64,000 nucleotides of DNA from the NCBI GenBank assembly GCA_964564735.1, contig CAZMCH010000010.1:11092-75091 (forward strand), in the 5' to 3' direction. Of the stretch, positions 37,461 to 46,701 are shown one piece after another. Numbering within the stretch: the stretch's first letter is position 1; each line of letters opens with the position of its first letter. The notes under the pieces were generated by a model. The model saw nothing but the letters and a program-made list of their open reading frames with translations. It was not told the origin of the DNA and searched no databases. This DNA is from CAZMCH01 sp964564735 (GTDB lineage Bacteria > Poribacteria > DTPJ01). Both the position numbers and the translations under genes were made by a program.

Positions 37461-37605
37461 GTCTGGCTGATGCTTTTCAGATTTCAGCAGCTTTGACGAT
37501 TGGTTGTGAGGCATTTATTACTAACGATTTTGCATTAAAGCGTGTGACAGATTTAAAAATATTGTTATTGGATGAATTGCTGAATAATCAAATAATGGAG
37601 GAATA
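37454..37605 (+). pseudogene. PIN-domain toxin remnant, C-terminal part only
   Basis: The frame shifted relative to the antitoxin reads NLSLADAFQISAALTIGCEA, then FITNDFALKRVTDLKILLL and a stop at 37603-37605. LADAFQIAAAL and ITND are the third and fourth acidic-residue regions of PIN ribonucleases. The first roughly 80 residues, with the leading catalytic Asp and a start codon, are absent. The antitoxin stop lies where the toxin head should begin, which suggests a deletion joining the two genes. Confidence 0.75.
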
Positions 37606-37608
37606 ATA

Positions 37609-39180
37609 ATGGCAAAAAAGAAAATCATAGGCAAAAATGGCGCGATTGGTTCTGGACGTGCAGGATCAGAAGAAGCAGGAATAAAGATGCTCAAAGCAGG
37701 CGGAAACGCCATTGATGCTGGTGTTGCTTCTGTATTTGCTCTGTCAGTTACGGATCATGACCAATTTTGTTTTGGTGGAGAAGTTCCCATGCTTATATAT
37801 TCAACCAAGCAAAAAAAGGTTGTAGCAATAAGCGGAATGGGAGTCGCACCAAAAAAGGCAAGCCTTGATATGTTTATTGGCATGTCCACAATACCCGGAG
37901 ATGGCATATTACCTGCAGCGGTCCCATCTGCGCTTGCAACATGCTTGCTTGCGCTGGATAAATTTGGCACGATGAGTTTTGCGGATGTTATAGAACCAAC
38001 CATCAGGATACTTGAAAAGGGTGGGCAGGATTGGTTTCCAAGATTAATAAAGACTATTGACAGGTTGATAGAAGCGGAAAATAGCGAATCATCAAAGGGA
38101 AGAAGCGCAGGTCTGGAGGCAGTTCGCAAAAGATTCTATGAAGGCGATATTGCTGATGAACTGGTTAATTGGAATCAGAGTCAGGGAGGGCTTTTCGTAA
38201 AAGAGGATTTGGCAAATTACAGGGCAAAGATAGAAGACCCTGTTCATGGAAATTATAGGGGCTATGATGTCTATAAATGCGGTTTCTGGACACAAGGTCC
38301 CTCAATGATTCAGGCTCTTAATATACTTGAGGATTACGATTTTAGCACGACAAATAATAAAGACCCCGAATATATACATCTTGTTATAGAAGCAATAAAG
38401 CTTGCTTTTGCAGATAGGGACGCATATTACGGAGATCATGATTTCGTTAGTGCTTTGGAAGAAATTTTGCTATCCAAAGAGTATGCTGAAAAAAGAAGAG
38501 CCTTGATAGATCAAAACAAAGCATCATTAAAACACTTACCCGGCGACCCTTGGAAAAACAGGGCTTTGGGGTATGTTGATTTTCCTACAGAAGTTGTTGG
38601 AACAGCGATTAATGATACGACAACATGCGTAGCAAGCGATCAGTTTGGTAATATGTTTGTGGGAACGCCTAGCGGATGGGGTTCAGGATTACGACCCGGA
38701 AGTACCGGTGTTGTGCTTGGAACTCGCCTACAGAGTTTTAATCTTTGGGAAGGACATCCAAACGTCATAAAACCCGGGAAACGTCCAAGAATAACATTAA
38801 CTCCTACGCTTGTTATGAAAGAAGGCAAGCCTTCTATGGTTATAAGCGTTGCGGGTGGCGATCAGCAAGATCAGACAGCCTTGCAGATATTATTAAGTGT
38901 TATTGAGTTCGGCGTAAGTCCACAAGAGGCGGTTGATACGATAAGATTTGGCACTAATCATTTTATCGGCTCTTTCCGTCAAACGCCTGTTGTCCCTGGG
39001 AGTATTGTGATAGAAGATTCGGCTTCGGACAATACAATCAAAGTCCTACAAGATAAAGGGCATAATGTCCAGAAAACGACTGTTTTTCCATCACAAGCTG
39101 TCGCTATTGTCTGGCGTGAAGATGGTTCGATGGAAGTTGGTGGCGATTTGAATAAAGAAAGGCATCTTGCGGTTTATTAA
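37609..39180 (+). CDS. Gamma-glutamyltransferase family protein, no signal peptide
   Basis: A 523-residue member of the GGT (Ntn-hydrolase) family, which self-cleaves before a Thr and transfers or hydrolyses gamma-glutamyl groups. KMLKAGGNAIDAGVASVFALSVTDHDQFCFGGEVPML and the candidate nucleophile Thr337 in NDTTTCVASDQFGNM are visible, although the usual TTH is TTT here. GWGSGLRPGSTGVVL follows. There is no export leader, unlike most GGTs, so a cytosolic role is likely. GGAGG near the end of the PIN remnant serves as its binding site. Confidence 0.87.
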   Translation: MAKKKIIGKNGAIGSGRAGSEEAGIKMLKAGGNAIDAGVASVFALSVTDHDQFCFGGEVPMLIYSTKQKKVVAISGMGVAPKKASLDMFIGMSTIPGDGILPAAVPSALATCLLALDKFGTMSFADVIEPTIRILEKGGQDWFPRLIKTIDRLIEAENSESSKGRSAGLEAVRKRFYEGDIADELVNWNQSQGGLFVKEDLANYRAKIEDPVHGNYRGYDVYKCGFWTQGPSMIQALNILEDYDFSTTNNKDPEYIHLVIEAIKLAFADRDAYYGDHDFVSALEEILLSKEYAEKRRALIDQNKASLKHLPGDPWKNRALGYVDFPTEVVGTAINDTTTCVASDQFGNMFVGTPSGWGSGLRPGSTGVVLGTRLQSFNLWEGHPNVIKPGKRPRITLTPTLVMKEGKPSMVISVAGGDQQDQTALQILLSVIEFGVSPQEAVDTIRFGTNHFIGSFRQTPVVPGSIVIEDSASDNTIKVLQDKGHNVQKTTVFPSQAVAIVWREDGSMEVGGDLNKERHLAVY

Positions 39181-39227
39181 AGATTTGTATTCATTTCCGA
39201 GATATTGTAAAGGAGAACTGAATAATA

Positions 39228-39452
39228 ATGCAAAAATTTACTTTGCCGATAATCATTGAAAAGGATGAGGACGGTTATTTTGTATCATGTCCTGTTTTGC
39301 AGGGATGTTATACTCAAGGCGATACCTATGAAGAAGCAATAGAGAATATTGAAGATGCAATAAGATTGCATATTGAAGACCGACTTGCAAACAATGAGAA
39401 AATACCTAGCAATATTCTAGTAAGTTTGGCAACTCTGGAGATACAGATATGA
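39228..39452 (+). CDS. hicB: HicB-family antitoxin
   Basis: A 74-residue HicB-like fold: FTLPIIIEKDEDGYFVSCPVLQGCYTQGDTYEEAIENIEDAI is the partial RNase H-like core that blocks HicA. It lacks the C-terminal DNA-binding domain of longer HicBs. The order is antitoxin first, then hicA, with stop and start overlapping as ATGA. AAAGGAG precedes the ATG. Confidence 0.88.
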   Translation: MQKFTLPIIIEKDEDGYFVSCPVLQGCYTQGDTYEEAIENIEDAIRLHIEDRLANNEKIPSNILVSLATLEIQI

Positions 39453-39685
39453 GTCCGAAAACACCAAGAGTAAATGCGAATCAGGTGATTCGTGCAATTC
39501 AAAAAATGGGATTTGCATTTAGTCGGCAAAGCGGAAGTCATAAAATATATAGAAATGCTTCAGGTCGTCGTGTAACTGTGCCATATCATACAAGCAAGAT
39601 ATTGCATCCAAAAATAATTGACAATATTATAGATGATGCTGGACTAACATTAGAGGAATTTATACAACTGCTTAGTGATTCTTAG
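39449..39685 (+). CDS. hicA: HicA mRNA interferase toxin
   Basis: A 78-residue HicA: VIRAIQKMGFAFSRQSGSHKIYRNASGRRVTVPYHTSKILHP. The His in GSHKIY is the expected catalytic residue of this dsRBD-like ribonuclease, and HPKIIDNIIDDAGLTLEEFIQLL completes the fold. It is intact and of normal length, so the module may be active. Confidence 0.9.
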   Translation: MSPKTPRVNANQVIRAIQKMGFAFSRQSGSHKIYRNASGRRVTVPYHTSKILHPKIIDNIIDDAGLTLEEFIQLLSDS

Positions 39686-39702
39686 AATTGCGAGGTGATG
39701 GG

Positions 39703-39927
39703 ATGGCTGACAACAAGCTCTATTATGGCGATAACCTTCGTATTCTCAGGCATCATATTGCCGATGAAAGCGTTGACCTTGTTTATCTTGACCTGCCATC
39801 TAATAGCAATCAAAACTATAACGTGCTATTCAAGGAGGAGGACGGAACTGCTTCCACCGCACAGGTGGAGGCGTTTAAGGCTAGCAAAGTTGAGTATGAA
39901 GTGGATGATAGCCCTGATTTATTATAG
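39703..39927 (+). pseudogene. Fragment of a site-specific DNA methyltransferase
   Basis: From the ATG at 39703 (GAGGTG upstream) the frame reads MADNKLYYGDNLRILRHHI and VYLDLPSNSNQNYNVLFKE, then stops after 74 residues. Intact N4/N6 methyltransferases have DPPFNS at that place; here it is DLPSNS, so the catalytic motif is also mutated. The last 15 codons do not resemble the usual continuation. It follows hicA by three bases plus, possibly, an old restriction or phage-defence locus. Confidence 0.7.
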
Positions 39928-40159
39928 TTTTTATTAGATATTGAATATAACGACTTGTGCCAATTGCTTTCGTAGCCCAAGATTCTAGCTCGGTTTTTAT
40001 AATTGCCAGCTTAAAAAAGTTGAGCTACAAATTGCCTATTTTTAGGGCTTTTTCTCAGGGTTTATTATTTCTACCAAAGCTGACCCGCTGAAAGTGATTG
40101 TTGTTTTGCTTCTATAGAACGCTGAAAAGGTAATGTGTTATCCCTATTTTGTTATACAT

Positions 40160-40217
40160 ATTACGAAATAAATCAGCAAAAATCCGCTAAATCCGTTTAA
40201 TCTGCGTTCTATTTTCT
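40160..40217. repeat. Dispersed repeat, copy 1 (AATCCGTTTAATCTGCG type)
   Basis: Contains ATCCGTTTAATCTGCG and TTCTATTTT. An inverted copy lies at 49047-49093. It sits in the gap 39928-40265, which is otherwise AT-rich non-coding sequence without clear features. Confidence 0.65.
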
Positions 40218-40265
40218 TTAATTAAAAAGCTGGTTAATCAATATACATTACACAAGGAGTTTAAT

Positions 40266-40904
40266 ATGTGTTTCAAAATCAAAAATATTTCTCTAATTGT
40301 TTGTCTTTTAATAGCATTTGTTTTTATTGGCTGTGGTCCCAAAGTTATCGTTCCACCAGAAGTTGATTTAACAAAATATAAAGCGGTAGGCTTAATAAAT
40401 TTTGAATCTGATGCAAAAGGCAAGCTTGGCGAATATGTTACTCAAAAGTTTCTTCAAGAAATAAGCAGATCACAAAAAGGTGTTCGAATTGTTGAGCTTG
40501 GTGATATGGAAAGAGTCCTAAGGGCGATTGATCGTGAAGAGCTAGGCCCCAAAGCTATCCAGATAATCGGGGATACATATAAAGTTGAGGCTATCATAAT
40601 GGGTAATTTACATGTATCAGAGATCAAACCTAAAATTGATCTATCTAGTATTGTTGTCAAGGCGTTAAATGTCAAAGCTGATGTTGATGCTTCATTAAGC
40701 GTTAAACTCATAGAAACAAAAAATAGCGCAACCATCTGGACAAACATCGCAGAGGACAAAAGAACAGTTGCGCAAGTTAGTGTGTTTTCAAGCAAAGATA
40801 TTTCCTTTGATGCGGAAAATCCTGATGAGGCTTATGGTGAATTGGCTCAATCCTTAATCCAACAAGTTACAGAAGACCTCAAAACAAGGCGCAGGAGACT
40901 ATGA
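40266..40904 (+). CDS. CsgG-like lipoprotein
   Basis: A 212-residue lipoprotein: LIVCLLIAFVFIGC is the lipobox, Cys at residue 23. YKAVGLINFESDAKGKLGEYVTQKFLQEISRSQKGVRIVELGDMERVL follows the CsgG/LpoB pattern of small outer-membrane assembly proteins, but it is shorter than CsgG. A helical NVKADVDASLSVKLIETKNSATIWT core is seen. AAGGAG precedes the ATG. Its stop overlaps the TPR gene start as ATGA, so the two probably work together. Confidence 0.75.
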   Translation: MCFKIKNISLIVCLLIAFVFIGCGPKVIVPPEVDLTKYKAVGLINFESDAKGKLGEYVTQKFLQEISRSQKGVRIVELGDMERVLRAIDREELGPKAIQIIGDTYKVEAIIMGNLHVSEIKPKIDLSSIVVKALNVKADVDASLSVKLIETKNSATIWTNIAEDKRTVAQVSVFSSKDISFDAENPDEAYGELAQSLIQQVTEDLKTRRRRL

Positions 40905-42556
40905 TAGGAAATAAAATGCAAATACTTACAAAAACTTTCTATATATATATTTTGATTATATTGTTTATATCTGCTTGTTCCATGCACAGCAAACAAGGCA
41001 TAGAAACGAAAATCACATCAATAGATGAAAATAGGCTAAAAGAACTTGCGGACAGTGCGATTCAAGATCATCATGATAATGAGATAAAGAGATGGTCTCC
41101 TGAAAGAAAGACTATGGGCATTCATGGTGCTTATGAAAAAGGTCAAGTGAGTAAATCAGATTCTCTTATGGGAAAACAATTGACATCATCGCAAAACAGA
41201 CTCTATGAAGATGGGCTTTTCCATTACGAACAGGGCAATTATGATATGGCAATAAAACTTTGGGAGGAGTTATTGAGGCTCAAGCCCGATTCTTCAGCAA
41301 TGATCTATAATCTCGGACTTGCCTATTATTACAAGGGCAAGATAGATCAAGCAGAACAAATGTTTAAGAGGGCTATTGAGATTTATCCTGATAATAAAGA
41401 TGCACGTGTTAATCTTGGCTTAGTCTATTCTGATAAGGGTATGACAGAGAAAGCTATAGAAGAATTTGATAGCGTGATCAGTTCGACTTCCGAAGACCCG
41501 GATTTGCGCATTAATCTTGCCTCTGCATATTATTCTGCTGGAATGTTAGATCAAGCTATGATGGAATTCAAAAACGCTGTTGATGCTGGCTATTCTAGCT
41601 ATGATGTTAGAAATGTTATGGGCATAATATATTACAGAAGAGGGATGATGACTGAAGCATTAAAAGAGTTTGAAATAGCAAGCAAGCTAAAACCTGATGA
41701 CGGTGATGTTCAATACAATTTGGGTCTGATATATGCAAAGATGGGCGATACAAAGAAAGCCAAAAAAACATTGGATAAAGCAGTAAAACTAAGCCCAAAT
41801 AACGCAGGTATACACTACAACTTGGGATATATATATTATGAAATCGGAATGATTGACGAAGCGATAGAGGAATATAACAAGGCGATTATTTTAGCGAGTA
41901 ATGACGCAGAGGCACATTATAATTTGGGAACTGCTTATTATAGTAAAGGGTCAATTGATAAAGCCATAAAAGAATTTCAAAAAGCGTTATCTCTAAAACC
42001 TATGGCGCAAGCCCATGTAAGCCTTGCATCGTGTTATGGCGACAAAGGAATGATAGATAATGAAGTGGATGAGCTAATGAGAGCAATTAAATTAGACCCA
42101 AAATTTTTCCCTGCATTATATAATCTTGGAGTTAGTTATTCAAGACAAGAGAAATATGATGATGCTATCATCTATCTAAAAAAAGCAGACGAAATCCAGC
42201 CAAATAATCCCGATGTTCATAACAATCTAGGATTTGCATATTCTGGTCTTGGGAGATTTAACGAGGCTATCGTTGAATTTAAGAAGACAATAGAGATCAA
42301 ACCTAGTGTAACGGAGGCATATATCAATCTCGGTTATGTATATTCAAAGACAGGCATGATGCAACAAGCAATAGAGGTTCTTAAAAAAGCAGTATCTTTA
42401 GACCCGACATCTGTTATGGCACATCATAACCTTGGATCAGTGTATGCAGTCAACAGAAACTATACAGAAGCGCGCAACGAATTCAAAAGAGTGCTTGAAC
42501 TTGATCCAGAGAACGTATCTGCAAAGCGAATGCTTATCAATCTCGGCAATGACTAA
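40901..42556 (+). CDS. TPR-repeat lipoprotein
   Basis: A 551-residue lipoprotein: the leader ends with FISAC, Cys at about residue 26. From about residue 105 there are around 12 tandem TPRs, such as YYKGKIDQAEQMFKRAIEIYP and YSRQEKYDDAIIYLKKADEI. TPRs build superhelical protein-binding scaffolds. ATGA coupling to the CsgG-like gene suggests a paired envelope complex. A second start at 40916 also has a binding site. Confidence 0.9.
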   Translation: MIGNKMQILTKTFYIYILIILFISACSMHSKQGIETKITSIDENRLKELADSAIQDHHDNEIKRWSPERKTMGIHGAYEKGQVSKSDSLMGKQLTSSQNRLYEDGLFHYEQGNYDMAIKLWEELLRLKPDSSAMIYNLGLAYYYKGKIDQAEQMFKRAIEIYPDNKDARVNLGLVYSDKGMTEKAIEEFDSVISSTSEDPDLRINLASAYYSAGMLDQAMMEFKNAVDAGYSSYDVRNVMGIIYYRRGMMTEALKEFEIASKLKPDDGDVQYNLGLIYAKMGDTKKAKKTLDKAVKLSPNNAGIHYNLGYIYYEIGMIDEAIEEYNKAIILASNDAEAHYNLGTAYYSKGSIDKAIKEFQKALSLKPMAQAHVSLASCYGDKGMIDNEVDELMRAIKLDPKFFPALYNLGVSYSRQEKYDDAIIYLKKADEIQPNNPDVHNNLGFAYSGLGRFNEAIVEFKKTIEIKPSVTEAYINLGYVYSKTGMMQQAIEVLKKAVSLDPTSVMAHHNLGSVYAVNRNYTEARNEFKRVLELDPENVSAKRMLINLGND

Positions 42557-42623
42557 AAGGAAATATTATATTGTATCTCTTATTATCATAAAACCAAATA
42601 AGACAGGGATAAGGAAAAATCCA

Positions 42624-42652
42624 TTGAGTTAATAGTATTTATTTTGTAAAAT
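42624..42652 (+). promoter_or_regulatory. Sigma-70-type promoter of the Gfo/Idh/MocA gene
   Basis: TTGAGT (42624-42629), a 17-base spacer and TAAAAT (42647-42652). The distance to the ATG at 42715 is about 60 bases. Confidence 0.5.
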
Positions 42653-42714
42653 AACAATAATACAGATTAACACATTATAAATCTATCTCTTATTGATGAA
42701 AGGAGACAAAATAA

Positions 42715-43749
42715 ATGGACAAAAAATTAGGTGTTGGTGTTGTTGGTCCCGGATGGTCTGGTGGAGAGCATATAAAGGCTTATATGAATAATCCTCATGC
42801 AGAAGTTCTTGCCGTATGTGGTAGAGATGAAGCTAGGACAAAAGCAAAACTAGCAGAAGTTGGTCTTGAAAAATGTGATGTCTATACCGACTATGAAAAG
42901 ATGCTTAAAAGAAACGATATTGATGTAATTTCAATTTGCACGCCTAATGACCGCCATGTAGAAGAAGCGATTATGACTGCTCAGGCAGGAAAACACTTCC
43001 TACTTGAGAAACCGATTGCACTTAATGTTGATGAATTGAAAAAACTCAGAGATGCTGTCAAACAGGCAAAAGTTAAAACTGTTGTTGGATTCGTTTTGAG
43101 ATGGAATCCGCTTTTTGAGACGATTAAGCCATTGATAGATGATGATGCAATAGGCAGAGTTTATTATGGCGAGGTTGATTATTATCATGGGATAGGTCCT
43201 TGGTATAAACAATTTGAATGGAATGTTAAAAAGGCAATTGGTGGCAGTAGTTTGCTTTCTGCTGGATGTCATGCTGTTGATGGATTAAGGCTATTTCTTA
43301 ATGACGAAGCAGTAGAAGTGACCGCCTATTCCACAAAGAGCAAAAACGAGAAATTTGCCCCTTATGAATATGATCCGACAATGGTTACAATCATTAAATT
43401 CAAAAGTGGCATAATTGGTAAGGTTGCTTCTTCAATAGATTGTATAACTCCTTATGTTTTTAACATACACTTACTTGGCGATAAGGGAACGATTCGCAAT
43501 AACCAGCTATATGCACCATCAAAGATGCCCGGTCAGAAGGGATTTGCTGTTATTCCAACAGTTCTTCCAGATAGCGGAGATGTTACCCACCATCCATATT
43601 TGGGCGAGATCGATCATTTAATCGATTGTGTTTTGAATGATAAAGAGTCTTTTGTCAATGTCGAGGACGGTATAAAAACGCATGAGATTTGCCTTGCCGC
43701 TGAAATTTCCGCCCAAGAAGGCAAAAGCATTAAATTGCCGTTAATTTAA
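42715..43749 (+). CDS. Gfo/Idh/MocA family oxidoreductase
   Basis: A 344-residue NAD(P)-dependent oxidoreductase. GVVGPGWSGGEHIKAYMNNP is the nucleotide-binding fold, with ICTPNDRHVEEAIMTAQAGKHFLLEKPIALN carrying the EKP catalytic Lys and SLLSAGCHAVDGLRLFL the conserved His region. It oxidises or reduces sugars or inositols; the substrate is not shown. GGAGAC precedes the ATG. The nitrilase gene follows by about 50 bases, so they may share a pathway. Confidence 0.92.
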   Translation: MDKKLGVGVVGPGWSGGEHIKAYMNNPHAEVLAVCGRDEARTKAKLAEVGLEKCDVYTDYEKMLKRNDIDVISICTPNDRHVEEAIMTAQAGKHFLLEKPIALNVDELKKLRDAVKQAKVKTVVGFVLRWNPLFETIKPLIDDDAIGRVYYGEVDYYHGIGPWYKQFEWNVKKAIGGSSLLSAGCHAVDGLRLFLNDEAVEVTAYSTKSKNEKFAPYEYDPTMVTIIKFKSGIIGKVASSIDCITPYVFNIHLLGDKGTIRNNQLYAPSKMPGQKGFAVIPTVLPDSGDVTHHPYLGEIDHLIDCVLNDKESFVNVEDGIKTHEICLAAEISAQEGKSIKLPLI

Positions 43750-43801
43750 TATGATACAAGATTCTAGATAAAGATAAGCTTAATAAAGGGAGATTTTTAT
43801 A

Positions 43802-45103
43802 ATGGACGATTGGAAAATCGGCAATATCATAAATAATGGTGATTTTAATAAAGGCTCAGTTGGAGCAATGCCAGAAGGCTGGGAATTAATTGCGCCTAAT
43901 CCTGCAATTGCACCTGTATTTCGATTAATAAAAGATGGCAGTAACTCTTTACTAATGGCAACAGGAAATAGCAGGCAAGAGTGTTTTGGATATGCGCGCA
44001 GTATCGTCAATTTTGAGGCAAATAAAACATATCTTATGAGAGTTCGCCTGAGATTTGAAGATATGGAAGACCTTAATCGCCATACGGTAAACGGCGTATT
44101 CGGTGGATTTAATGACGGTATTTTTGAATATTACAAAGATGGTGAATGGATCATTGGTGAATCTCGTTTTCCATCTCCAGAAAATCCCGGAAATTGCGAA
44201 GTTAGACTATATTTTCGATTCAGCGCAAATGGTAAAATATGGTGGGATGAAGTCTCCATTCAGGAATGTGAACCTATTGCCCCAAGACTTGCTAAAGTTG
44301 CAGTTAGCTGGGGATCGGAAAATATGGCTTTCTGGTCAAAGTGGCTTGATGTTGTTGGTGAAAAGAAAGTTGATATTGCCTTATTGCCTGAGATGTTTAA
44401 TGGCAAGGCTGTTAAAGATGCAGAGCTTTTGCTTGATGGTGATACAGGAAAACTTCTTGCTGAAAAGGCTAAACAATACGGAATGTATGTTAGTGCCTCT
44501 TATTATGAAAAAGATGGCGATATAGTCCTTAATTCAGCACCTTTATTTGACCGTAATGGGAATTTAGTCGGTAAATACAGCAAAAACCAGCTTTATGATC
44601 CAGAGGAAGATGAAGGGGCAACTCCCGGAGTGGGATTCCCTGTATTTAATACGGACTTTGGCAAAGTTGGCATCATAATTTGTTATGATAGCTGGTTTCC
44701 AGAACCAACACGTCTGCTTGCATACAAAGGCGCAGAATTGATATTATTTCCAAACGCTGGTTATTATATGGGGCTTATGCCTGCCCGAACTGCTGATAAC
44801 GGTGTATGTTTTGCTGTTAGCAGTCTTGGATGTCCTGCGGGCATATGGGATTCAGGTGGGGCGATGGCGGGAGAGGAAATGCCCGAACCAACAAGGTCTG
44901 CATCAACGATTATTAGCGGATTTGAAAAAGACGATGAAAATCATATAATCATAGCAACTCTTGACCTAAGTAGAAAACCAAGCCCTCATTGGTGGGGCGG
45001 ACCTATGCGCTCTGCTCCGGGGGGGAGAAAATGCAGACAAACTCTTATTGTCCCTATCGAAGATGAAATTTCAAAAGAATCCAAAAGATGGTGGAAGGAA
45101 TAA
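43802..45103 (+). CDS. Nitrilase-superfamily hydrolase with N-terminal CBM-like module
   Basis: A 433-residue protein. Residues 165-433 are a carbon-nitrogen hydrolase with the triad E197 (ALLPEMFNG), K261 (GKYSKNQLYD) and C294 (IIICYDSWFP). Residues 1-160 look like a jelly-roll carbohydrate-binding module (NNGDFNKGSVGAMPEGWELI, KTYLMRVRLRFED, IWWDEVSIQE). No signal peptide was seen. The combination is unusual: nitrilases are not normally attached to sugar-binding domains. The substrate may be an amide of a sugar derivative. Confidence 0.83.
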   Translation: MDDWKIGNIINNGDFNKGSVGAMPEGWELIAPNPAIAPVFRLIKDGSNSLLMATGNSRQECFGYARSIVNFEANKTYLMRVRLRFEDMEDLNRHTVNGVFGGFNDGIFEYYKDGEWIIGESRFPSPENPGNCEVRLYFRFSANGKIWWDEVSIQECEPIAPRLAKVAVSWGSENMAFWSKWLDVVGEKKVDIALLPEMFNGKAVKDAELLLDGDTGKLLAEKAKQYGMYVSASYYEKDGDIVLNSAPLFDRNGNLVGKYSKNQLYDPEEDEGATPGVGFPVFNTDFGKVGIIICYDSWFPEPTRLLAYKGAELILFPNAGYYMGLMPARTADNGVCFAVSSLGCPAGIWDSGGAMAGEEMPEPTRSASTIISGFEKDDENHIIIATLDLSRKPSPHWWGGPMRSAPGGRKCRQTLIVPIEDEISKESKRWWKE

Positions 45104-45124
45104 TTATAATAGTAACCACTGAAA

Positions 45125-45215
45125 AATAAGAAAATCACGAATTTGGCGAATAAAGCGAATTACACAAATATTAATTAATAAACAATTCGTGAAATTCGTC
45201 TTTTCGTGCAATTTA
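45125..45215. repeat. Imperfect inverted repeat in the nitrilase/PQQ gap
   Basis: CACGAATTTGGCGAA and AATTCGTGAAATTCGTC-type blocks face each other across AT-rich sequence. Sequences of this kind are often dispersed repeats; no second copy was identified here. Confidence 0.4.
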
Positions 45216-45272
45216 TGATTAGACAATATTTTGCAATGATTAACCTATAAAAAGAAAAAGGTAAATAATAGC

Positions 45273-46568
45273 ATGAAAAGATACTTATTATTGAAATTAT
45301 TATTAACATTATCAATCACATTTTTAACAGCTAGTTTTGCTTTATCTGATTGGCAACAATATCTTGGTCCAGACAGAAACGCTACATCAAAAGAAACAGG
45401 CATAAAACGTTCTTGGGGAGAAAATGGACCCGAAGTGTTATGGACATTTCCGCTTGGTGAAGGATTTGGTGGACCAGCGATTAGTGATGGAAAAGTATAT
45501 ATATTAGATAGAATAAAAGACAAACAGGACGTTTTACGTTGTATTGACTTGCTCAAAGGTAACGAAGAATGGTCTTTTTCCTATGATTCGACGGGTGAAT
45601 TTGGCTATCCCGGATCAAGGTCTGTTCCAACAATTGATGGTGATTTTATCTATACCTGTGGTAGCTTTGGTGATGTATATTGTATTGATAAAAACACCCA
45701 TCAACCTGTCTGGCATAGCAATATATGGAAAGATTTTGATGGTGGTGATAAATATCCAAATTGGGGTATCAGTCAGCATCCGCTTATATACGGTGACCTG
45801 ATGATATTAGCATCGCAGACAGACAAGGCAGGAGTCGTTGCCTATGATAAATTGACAGGTGAAGTAAAATGGGTATCAGAAGCTTTTCCTACTAATGCAG
45901 GATATGTTTCACCGAAGATCGTTAAAATTAATGGTGAAGATAATCTTGTCATGATAAGTAGCAGTAGCGTCAGAAAAGGTTTTGATGTTCCTAATCCTCC
46001 CAATACAGTATTCGGCATAGACCCAAGAACAGGAAAAATTCTATGGACATATAATGGTTGGCAATGTGGTATACCTGTCCCTAATGTTGCTGAAATTGGT
46101 GATGGACGTCTTTTGGTTATGGGTGGATATAGAAGCGGATCCGCAATGATCAAAGTTGAAAAAATAAATGATAACTTTGTTGTTACAGAACTATTTAAGA
46201 CTATGGATTTTGGGACGCATATTCATACTCCTATTGTCTATAAAGGGCATTTTTACGCACATTGCACTGATAACACAGGACGACAAGATGGAATGACTTG
46301 TATGGATTTTGATGGTAATATAAAATGGAAAACAGAAAAATCACCTGCGTTTGATAAAGGCGGTTTTATATTAGTTGATGATCTGATAATCAGTATAGAT
46401 GGTATAAAAGGTATTCTCAGACTTATTGAACCTAGTCCAGACGGATTTAAAGAAATATCAAAAGCACAGTTGCTTGAAACTAATCAATGTTGGGCTCCAC
46501 TAGCTCTATCTGATGGCAAATTGTTGATACGAGATCAAAAACAAATGAAATGCGTGGTTGTAAAATAG
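45273..46568 (+). CDS. Secreted PQQ-like beta-propeller protein
   Basis: A 431-residue protein with a signal peptide (LLKLLLTLSITFLTASFALS). DWQQYLGPDRNATSKETGI, GPEVLWTFPLGEGFGGPAISDGKVYILDR and repeated LLKGNEEWSF, KLTGEVKWVSE, RTGKILWTYNGW tracts are typical PQQ-like/quinoprotein-type repeats with Trp-docking motifs. It may be a structural propeller without PQQ. No catalytic Asp set is certain. AAGGT lies upstream. Confidence 0.88.
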   Translation: MKRYLLLKLLLTLSITFLTASFALSDWQQYLGPDRNATSKETGIKRSWGENGPEVLWTFPLGEGFGGPAISDGKVYILDRIKDKQDVLRCIDLLKGNEEWSFSYDSTGEFGYPGSRSVPTIDGDFIYTCGSFGDVYCIDKNTHQPVWHSNIWKDFDGGDKYPNWGISQHPLIYGDLMILASQTDKAGVVAYDKLTGEVKWVSEAFPTNAGYVSPKIVKINGEDNLVMISSSSVRKGFDVPNPPNTVFGIDPRTGKILWTYNGWQCGIPVPNVAEIGDGRLLVMGGYRSGSAMIKVEKINDNFVVTELFKTMDFGTHIHTPIVYKGHFYAHCTDNTGRQDGMTCMDFDGNIKWKTEKSPAFDKGGFILVDDLIISIDGIKGILRLIEPSPDGFKEISKAQLLETNQCWAPLALSDGKLLIRDQKQMKCVVVK

Positions 46569-46701
46569 TCTTTATAGATTACTATTATTTATTTGATGTG
46601 AAATGATCCTTGAAAGTCTCCTTTTTCCAAAAAAGACTTAAAGGTTTTATTATAATTCCATGTAAAAACCTGATTTTATTAAATTATTTAAGGAGCTAAC
46701 A

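Noticed and set aside
36097..40265. Prophage or integrative element
   Set aside because: TA modules and methylase debris occur, but no integrase, phage structural genes or att repeats were found.
45125..45215. Intrinsic terminator after the nitrilase gene
   Set aside because: The inverted repeat is imperfect and AT-rich with no T-run, so a terminator call is not supported.
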